A stretch of DNA of 64,000 nucleotides from the NCBI RefSeq assembly GCF_022811525.1, contig NZ_CP063982.1:2108001-2172000 (forward strand). Direction: 5' to 3'. Position numbers and translations under genes: made by a program. This DNA is from Orrella daihaiensis. Its GTDB lineage: Bacteria > Pseudomonadota > Gammaproteobacteria > Burkholderiales > Burkholderiaceae_B. The notes beneath the pieces were generated by a model, which was not told the origin of the DNA, did no database searches, and saw only the letters and a list, made by a program, of their open reading frames with translations. Below are positions 7,784-16,700 of the stretch, in pieces. Position 1 is the stretch's first letter, and every line of letters begins with the position of its first letter.

Positions 7784-10700
7784 TCAGACAGTTGTATCTA
7801 GCGGTGCCATGGCAGATCCTAAGATGGAGATATCAATGGCTTGCGTGACACTCGCATCAAAATCTGTATCCACAACGGCCAAATCAATCTGTAGTTCCGC
7901 ACTGAGCGTGGCCGAGCTTTGTGTCATGACTCCGATGTCAGAAATCTTGACCACATCGCTATCAGTTTCAGTGACTCCGAAGGGCCGAATAGCTGTACTC
8001 GCGCCCTCCTCACCAATGGAAGAGTTGAACTCAATACCTTCACCGGCAACACCCTCAACTGACACCAACACCTGAGCACCAGTAATTAGATAGGACTCAC
8101 CTGGACTATTGAAGTCATTGTTTTCAATGATGATGGCACCATCGTTGTTATCCAGCACAATCCGGTACTCCGGCGTAATTGGGTTGCCGAATTTAAGAAT
8201 GTCACTGCTGTCGACTATCAAGGCTCTGGTAGTTGTATCCATGGTGTCAGGATTGATCAATGAAAGAACCACCACCAGATCCTCGGTGCTACCAATACCA
8301 TCGAACTTCAGGAACATACTATCAGCGTATTCGGTTGCTGGCTGATCCAAATACCCATAGGGATTACTGTTATGGAGCGTAAAGTTAAGCACCTCACCTT
8401 TCTGGAGGGTGTCGCCTGCGACGCCGTTAGCAACGTTTGAGACGCTGACATAACTAGCTGCCTGAACGAACTGCTCACCATTCACAAACGTACCAGGATC
8501 GGTATCAACACCCAAAGCCTGTAGATTATTTACACCCGTGCCGCCGCCTGGTTCGCTGTAGCCTGAGAACTGCGCATAAAGCGAATTAGTCAACTGCGCC
8601 ACGACGACGGCTGGCTGGGTCTTGTCAGTGGTCTCTGAGTTGACTTCATAACCGGTAAACCCAAGTGCACTTGACGTGGTGGAGATACTAAACCCTTGCA
8701 ACGGCTCATCAAGCCAGAACTGATAAGAGCCATCAACCTTATCAAACTCAATGTAGCCACTAGCCGTACTGATCTCGACCGAAGACTCACTAGGCTGATA
8801 ATCAAAACCTACCCTGAATAGCGCAGCCTCATCGGTCTCAGACACCCAAGTAATCGAACTGTTGGTAATTGAATTGACACCAACAGTACCAGTCAAACGG
8901 AACATTAGCAGGTCGGTATCCGTCGCTGAATACTCAGTCCGACTATCAGCACCCACTGAGTAGTCAAACACACCAGACGCGCCAGGATTGGGGTTTTCGG
9001 AATTCAGATACGTCACACCCGTTACTTCGTTGACAACAGGCGTATCATCATCGACCACAATCGACAGCAGCCCATCAACTGAATCGCCATCGACGTCGCT
9101 TACCCGGTAGGCCACATCAAATACGACTTCGTTTTCATCAAATGCGGTGTCGTGTTGCACCGGTGCATTCTGAACCACCGAGTAAGCACCCGTGGCTGAA
9201 TCCAGACTCAAGGTCATAACAGTAGTGGCACCCTGCTTGACCAGCAGATCGCTGCCCGAGGCCTCGTAGGTAAAGCCAGCCGGTGCACCGTCTGTCAACC
9301 AGGCAATGCTACCGGGCTGATCTGCACCAACGGAGCTACCCAGCACACCAGTGGCCATGACAATATCCGGATCCTGATCATCGATACCACCTGGATTACC
9401 ACCGGCCATGGCGTCATCGTCCAGATAGACCGTTGCATTCTCGGAGACGGTGGGCGTGTCATCATCCACTTCGATGGAGATCGACCCATCCACTGCATCA
9501 CCGTCAGCATCCGTGACTCGATACCCAACCGTGAACGGTTGGTTGTTCTCATCCAAACCTGGTTGGCTGATAATGGCAGCGTTCTGGGTGACAGCATAAG
9601 CACCTGTAGCAGCATCCAGAGAGAGTGTGAGCACGGTCACGGCACCCTGCTTGACCAGCAGATCGCTACCCGAGGCTTCATAGGTAAAGCCAGCTGGTGC
9701 TCCGTCTGTCAACCAGACAATGCTGCCGGGCTGGTCAGCACCGAAGGAATGGCCTAGAACACCAGTCGCTGCAACTTGATCTGGATCCTGATCACCAATA
9801 CCACCAGCATTACCCCCTGCCATGGCGTCATCGTCCAGATAGACCGTTGCATTCTCGGAGACCGTGGGTGTGTCGTCGTCAACAGTGATCGAGATCGATC
9901 CGTCGACTGAATCCCCATCAGCATCTGTTACCCGATAGCCAACTCGGAAGGTGGCATCATTCTCATCCATGCCAGCTTCATGCATGATGACAGCGTTCTG
10001 GGTGACAGCATAAGCACCTGTAGCGGCATCCAGAGAGAGTGTGAGCACGGTCACCGCGCCCTGCTTGACCAGCAGATCGCTGCCCGAGGCCTCGTAGGTA
10101 AAGCCAGCCGGTGCACCGTCTGTCAACCAGGCAATGCTACCGGGCTGATCTGCACCAACGGAGCTACCCAGCACACCAGTGGCCATGACAATATCCGGAT
10201 CCTGATCATCGATACCACCTGGATTACCACCGGCCATGGCGTCATCGTCCAGATAGACCGTTGCATTCTCGGAGACGGTGGGCGTGTCATCATCCACTTC
10301 GATGGAGATCGACCCATCCACTGCATCACCGTCAGCATCCGTGACTCGATACCCAACCGTGAACGGTTGGTTGTTCTCATCCAAACCTGGTTGGCTGATA
10401 ATGGCAGCGTTCTGGGTGACAGCATAAGCACCTGTAGCAGCATCCAGAGAGAGTGTGAGCACGGTCACGGCACCCTGCTTGACCAGCAGATCGCTACCCG
10501 AGGCTTCGTAGGTAAAGCCCGCCGGTGCACCGTCTGTCAACCAGACAATGCTGCCAGGTTGGTCTGCACCGAAGGAATGGCCTAGAACGCCAGTCGCTGC
10601 AACTTGATCGGGATCTTGATCATCGATGCCACCCGGATTACCACCGGCCATGGCATCATCGTCCAGATAGACCGTTGCATTCTCGGAGACCGTGGGTGTG

Positions 10701-13700
10701 TCGTCATCGACTTCGATGGAAATGGATCCATCAGTCGAATCTCCATCAGCATCCGTGACTCGATAGCCAACTGTGAAGGGCTGGTTGTTCTCATCCATGC
10801 CAGCTTCATGCATGATGGTAGCGTTCTGAACCACTGAGTAAGCACCTGTGGCTGAATCCAAGCTCAGGGTCATAACAGTGGTGGCACCCTGCTTGACCAG
10901 CAGATCGCTACCCGAGGCCTCGTAGGTAAAGCCAGCCGGTGCTCCGTCTGTCAACCAGGCAATGCTGCCAGGTTGATCTGCACCGAAGGAATGGCCTAGA
11001 ACGCCAGTCGCTGCAACTTGATCTGGATCCTGATCACCAATACCACCAGCATTACCCCCTGCCATGGCGTCATCGTCCAGATAGACCGTTGCATTCTCAG
11101 AGACGGAGGGGGTGTCATCATCCACTTCGATGGAAATCGACCCATCCACTGCATCACCATCAGCATCTGTGACCCGATAGCCAACCCGGAAGGTGGCATC
11201 ATTCTCATCCATGCCAGCTTCATGCATGATGACAGCGTTCTGGGTGACAGCATAAGCACCTGTAGCGGCATCCAGAGAGAGTGTGAGCACGGTCACCGCG
11301 CCCTGCTTGACCAGCAGATCGCTGCCCGAGGCCTCGTAGCTAAAGCCAGCCGGTGCACCGTCTGTCAACCAAGCAATGCTGCCGGGCTGGTCAGCACCGA
11401 AGGAATGGCCTAAAACACCAGTCGCTGCAACTTGATCTGGATCCTGATCACCAATACCACCAGCATTACCCCCGGCCATGGCGTCATCGTCCAGATAGAC
11501 CATCGCATTCTCGGAGACGGTGGGGGTGTCATCGTCAACATTGACCGAGATCGATCCGTCGACCGAATCCCCATCAGCATCTGTGACCCGATAGCCAACC
11601 CGGAAGGTGGCATCATTCTCATCCATGCCAGCTTCATGCATGATGGCGGCATTCTGAGTGACTGAGTAAGCACCCGTGGCTGAATCCAAGCTCAGGGTCA
11701 TAACAGTGGTGACACCCTGCTTGACCAGCAAATCGCTACCCGAGGCCTCGTAGGTAAAGCCCGCCGGTGCGCCGTCTGTCAACCAGGCAATGCTGCCAGG
11801 TTGATCTGCACCGAAGGAATGGCCTAGAACGCCAGTCGCTGCAACTTGATCTGGATCCTGATCATCGATACCACCTGGATTACCACCGGCCATGGCGTCA
11901 TCGTCCAGATAGACCGTTGCATTCTCGGAGACGGTGGGCGTGTCATCATCCACTTCGATGGAGATCGACCCATCCACTGCATCACCGTCAGCATCCGTGA
12001 CTCGATACCCAACCGTGAACGGTTGGTTGTTCTCATCCAAACCTGGTTGGCTGATAATGGCAGCGTTCTGGGTGACAGCATAAGCACCTGTAGCAGCATC
12101 CAGAGAGAGTGTGAGCACGGTCACGGCACCCTGCTTGACCAGCAGATCGCTGCCCGAGGACTCGTAGCTAAAGCCAGCTGGTGCTCCGTCTGTCAACCAG
12201 GCAATGCTGCCAGGTTGGTCTGCACCGAACGAGTGTGACAGCGTGCCCGTGGCAGCCACCACATCAGGATCTTGGTCGCCAACGCCACCGGGGTTACCTC
12301 CTGCCATGGCATCATCGTCCAGATAGACCGTTGCATTCTCGGAGACCGTGGGGGTGTCGTCATCGGCTTCGATGGAAATGGATCCATCAGTCGAATCTCC
12401 ATCAGCATCTGTGACTCGATACCCAACTGTGAACGGCTGGTTGTTCTCATCCATGCCAGCTTCATGCATGATGGCGGCATTCTGAGTGACTGAGTAAGCA
12501 CCCGTGGCTGAATCCAGACTCAAGGTCATAACAGTAGTGACACCCTGCTTGACCAGCAGATCGCTACCCGAGGCCTCGTAGGTAAAGCCAGCCGGTGCAC
12601 CGTCTGTCAACCAGGCAATGCTGCCAGGTTGATCTGCACCGAAGGAATGGCCTAGAACGCCAGTCGCTGCAACTTGATCTGGATCCTGATCATCGATACC
12701 ACCTGGATTACCACCGGCCATGGCGTCATCGTCCAGATAGACCGTTGCATTCTCGGAGACGGTGGGCGTGTCATCGTCAACATTGACCGAGATCGATCCG
12801 TCGACCGAATCCCCATCAGCATCTGTGACCCGATAGCCAACCCGGAAGGTGGCATCATTCTCATCCATGCCAGCTTCATGCATGATGGCAGCGTTCTGAA
12901 CCACTGAGTAAGCACCTGTGGCTGAATCCAAGTTCAGGGTCATAACAGTGGTGGCACCCTGCTTGACCAGCAGATCGCTACCCGAGGCTTCGTAGGTAAA
13001 GCCCGCCGGTGCACCGTCTGTCAACCAGACAATGCTGCCGGGCTGGTCAGCACCGAAGGAATGGCCTAAAACACCAGTCGCTGCAACTTGATCTGGATCC
13101 TGATCACCAATACCACCAGCATTACCCCCTGCCATGGCGTCATCGTCCAGATAGACCATTGCATTCTCGGAGACAGTGGGCGTGTCGTCATCGACTTCGA
13201 TGGAAATGGATCCATCAGTCGAATCTCCATCAGCATCTGTGACCCGATAGCCAACCCGGAAGGTGGCATCATTCTCATCCATGCCAGCTTCATGCATGAT
13301 GGCGGCATTCTGAGTGACCGAGTAAGCACCCGTGGCTGAATCCAAGCTCAGGGTCATAACAGTAGTGGCACCTTGCTTGACCAGCAGATCGCTACCCGAG
13401 GCTTCGTAGGTAAAGCCCGCCGGTGCGCCGTCTGTCAACCAGGCAATGCTGCCAGGTTGATCTGCACCGAAGGAATGGCCTAGAACACCAGTCGCTGCAA
13501 CTTGATCGGGATCTTGATCATCGATGCCACCCGGATTACCCCCTGCCATGGCGTCATCGTCCAGATAGACCATCGCATTCTCGGAGACCGTGGGTGTGTC
13601 GTCATCGACTTCGATGGAAATGGATCCATCAGTCGAATCTCCATCAGCATCCGTGACTCGATACCCAACTGTGAACGGCTGGTTGTTCTCATCCATGCCA

Positions 13701-16700
13701 GCTTCATGCATGATGGCAGCGTTCTGAACCACTGAGTAAGCACCTGTGGCTGAATCCAAGTTCAGGGTCATAACAGTGGTGGCACCCTGCTTGACTAGCA
13801 GATCGCTACCCGAAGCTTCGTAGGTAAAGCCCGCCGGTGCACCGTCTGTCAACCAGACAATGCTGCCGGGCTGGTCAGCACCAACGGAGCTACCCAGCAC
13901 ACCAGTGGCCATGACAATATCCGGATCCTGATCATCGATACCACCTGGATTACCACCGGCCATGGCGTCATCGTCCAGATAGACCGTTGCATTCTCGGAG
14001 ACGGTGGGCGTGTCATCATCCACTTCGATGGAAATCGACCCATCCACTGCATCACCGTCAGCATCCGTGACTCGATACCCAACCGTGAACGGTTGGTTGT
14101 TCTCATCCAAACCTGGTTGGCTGATAATGGCAGCGTTCTGGGTGACAGCATAAGCACCTGTAGCAGCATCCAGAGAGAGTGTGAGCACGGTCACCGCACC
14201 CTGCTTGACCAGCAGATCGCTGCCCGAGGCCTCGTAGCTAAAGCCAGCCGGTGCACCGTCTGTCAACCAGGCAATGCTGCCAGGTTGATCTGCACCGAAC
14301 GAGTGTGACAGCGTGCCCGTGGCAGCCACCACATCAGGATCCTGATCATCGATACCACCGGGGTTACCCCCAGCCATGGCATCATCGTCCAGATAGACCA
14401 TTGCATTCTCGGAGACAGTGGGCGTGTCGTCATCGACTTCGATGGAAATGGATCCATCAGTCGAATCTCCATCAGCATCTGTGACCCGATAGCCAACCCG
14501 GAAGGTGGCATCATTCTCATCCATGCCAGCTTCATGCATGATGGCAGCGTTCTGGGTGACAGCATAAGCACCTGTAGCAGCATCCAGAGAGAGTGTGAGC
14601 ACGGTCACCGCGCCCTGCTTGACCAGCAGATCGCTGCCCGAGGCCTCGTAGCTAAAGCCAGCCGGTGCACCGTCTGTCAACCAGGCAATGCTGCCAGGTT
14701 GATCTGCACCGAACGAGTGTGACAGCGTGCCCGTGGCAGCCACCACATCAGGATCCTGATCATCGATACCACCGGGGTTACCCCCAGCCATGGCATCATC
14801 GTCCAGATAGACCATTGCATTCTCGGAGACAGTGGGCGTGTCGTCATCGACTTCGATGGAAATGGATCCATCAGTCGAATCTCCATCAGCATCTGTGACC
14901 CGATAGCCAACCCGGAAGGTGGCATCATTCTCATCCATGCCAGCTTCATGCATGATGGCGGCATTCTGAGTGACCGAGTAAGCACCCGTGGCTGAATCCA
15001 AGCTCAGGGTCATAACAGTAGTGGCACCTTGCTTGACCAGCAGATCGCTACCCGAGGCTTCGTAGGTAAAGCCCGCCGGTGCGCCGTCTGTCAACCAGGC
15101 AATGCTGCCAGGTTGATCTGCACCGAAGGAATGGCCTAGAACGCCAGTCGCTGCAACTTGATCTGGATCCTGATCATCGATACCACCCGGATTACCCCCT
15201 GCCATGGCGTCATCGTCCAGATAGACCATTGCATTCTCGGAGACGGTGGGTGTGTCGTCATCGACTTCGATGGAAATGGATCCATCAGTCGAATCTCCAT
15301 CAGCATCCGTGACTCGATAGCCAACTGTGAAGGGCTGGTTGTTCTCATCCATGCCAGCTTCATGCATGATGGCGGCATTCTGAGTGACTGAGTAAGCACC
15401 CGTGGCTGAATCCAGACTCAAGGTCATAACAGTGGTGGCACCCTGCTTGACCAGCAGATCGCTACCCGAGGCCTCGTAGGTAAAGCCCGCCGGTGCACCG
15501 TCTGTCAACCAGGCAATGCTGCCAGGTTGATCTGCACCGAAGGAATGGCCTAGAACACCAGTCGCTGCAACTTGATCGGGATCTTGATCATCGATGCCAC
15601 CCGGATTACCCCCTGCCATGGCGTCATCGTCCAGATAGACCATTGCATTCTCGGAGACCGTGGGTGTGTCGTCATCGACTTCGATGGAAATGGATCCATC
15701 AGTCGAATCACCATCAGCGTCTGTGACCCGATAGCCAACCCGGAAGGTGGCATCATTCTCATCCATGCCAGCTTCATGCATGATGGCGGCATTCTGAGTG
15801 ACTGAGTAAGCACCCGTGGCTGAATCCAGACTCAAGGTCATAACAGTAGTGACACCCTGCTTGACCACCAGATCGCTACCCGAAGCTTCGTAGGTAAAGC
15901 CAGCCGGCGCTCCGTCTGTCAACCAAGTAATGCTGCCAGGTTGATCAACGCCATATCCATGAGTCAGCACACCGCTCACTGCCACTACATCTGGATCCTG
16001 GTCGTCGATACCTCCGGGGTTACCCCCGGCCATGGCATCATCGTCCAGATAAATCGGATCATTGATTGAACCTGTAACGCCATCATCTTCAAAAACCATC
16101 GCCGAGCCAATTTCAGTCACCGCTGACGAGGTTTGAACCAGAGTAAACGCACCGAGGTCAAACGAGGCATTGAGGTTTTCATTTCGGGAACCTGCGTTTT
16201 CTACCAGGACGCGATTATGAGCCTCATCCGTGTAGTACTCGATCTGGTATCCGGGATTGACACCTGCAATATTGGCCACACCGTTGATGATGGTGATTTC
16301 GATGTCAGAACTTTGAACCGAGCCGTTAGAGTCCTCGAGCACTACACCGTTTTGGTCATAAACGGTTACGCGGGTGACGTTAATTTGCATGTCATCAGCC
16401 AATAACCCATCAACAAACTGAGTGCCGACCTGCGCTTCGGTATGCCAAGCCGAGACTTCAACAGTGGCTGATTTGACGGGCTGCAATTGACTGATTACAA
16501 AACTCGCCTGAAACGCTTCAATCGTGCCAGTAAATTGGATGTTGGCCTCAACGACTGCTTCACCGGGACTTAGGTTAACACCGGTATAGGCCGGATTAGC
16601 ACCCGAAACAAAACTCACAACCACGCCTTCGGCTGGCTTGACCACTTCTCCAAACTTGTCATACGTCGGGGGATCAATCATCTGATTGTTAGTGCCCACT

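Noticed and set aside
9980..10585. Plus-strand open frame of 201 codons, with many similar frames across 7.8-19.4 kb
   Set aside because: These are antisense to the repetitive adhesin gene. They repeat with the same 414-bp period because the sense strand does, and lack ribosome sites.
9036..16056. CRISPR-like or satellite array
   Set aside because: The 414-bp units lie inside one continuous reading frame and have no spacers, so this is a protein repeat.
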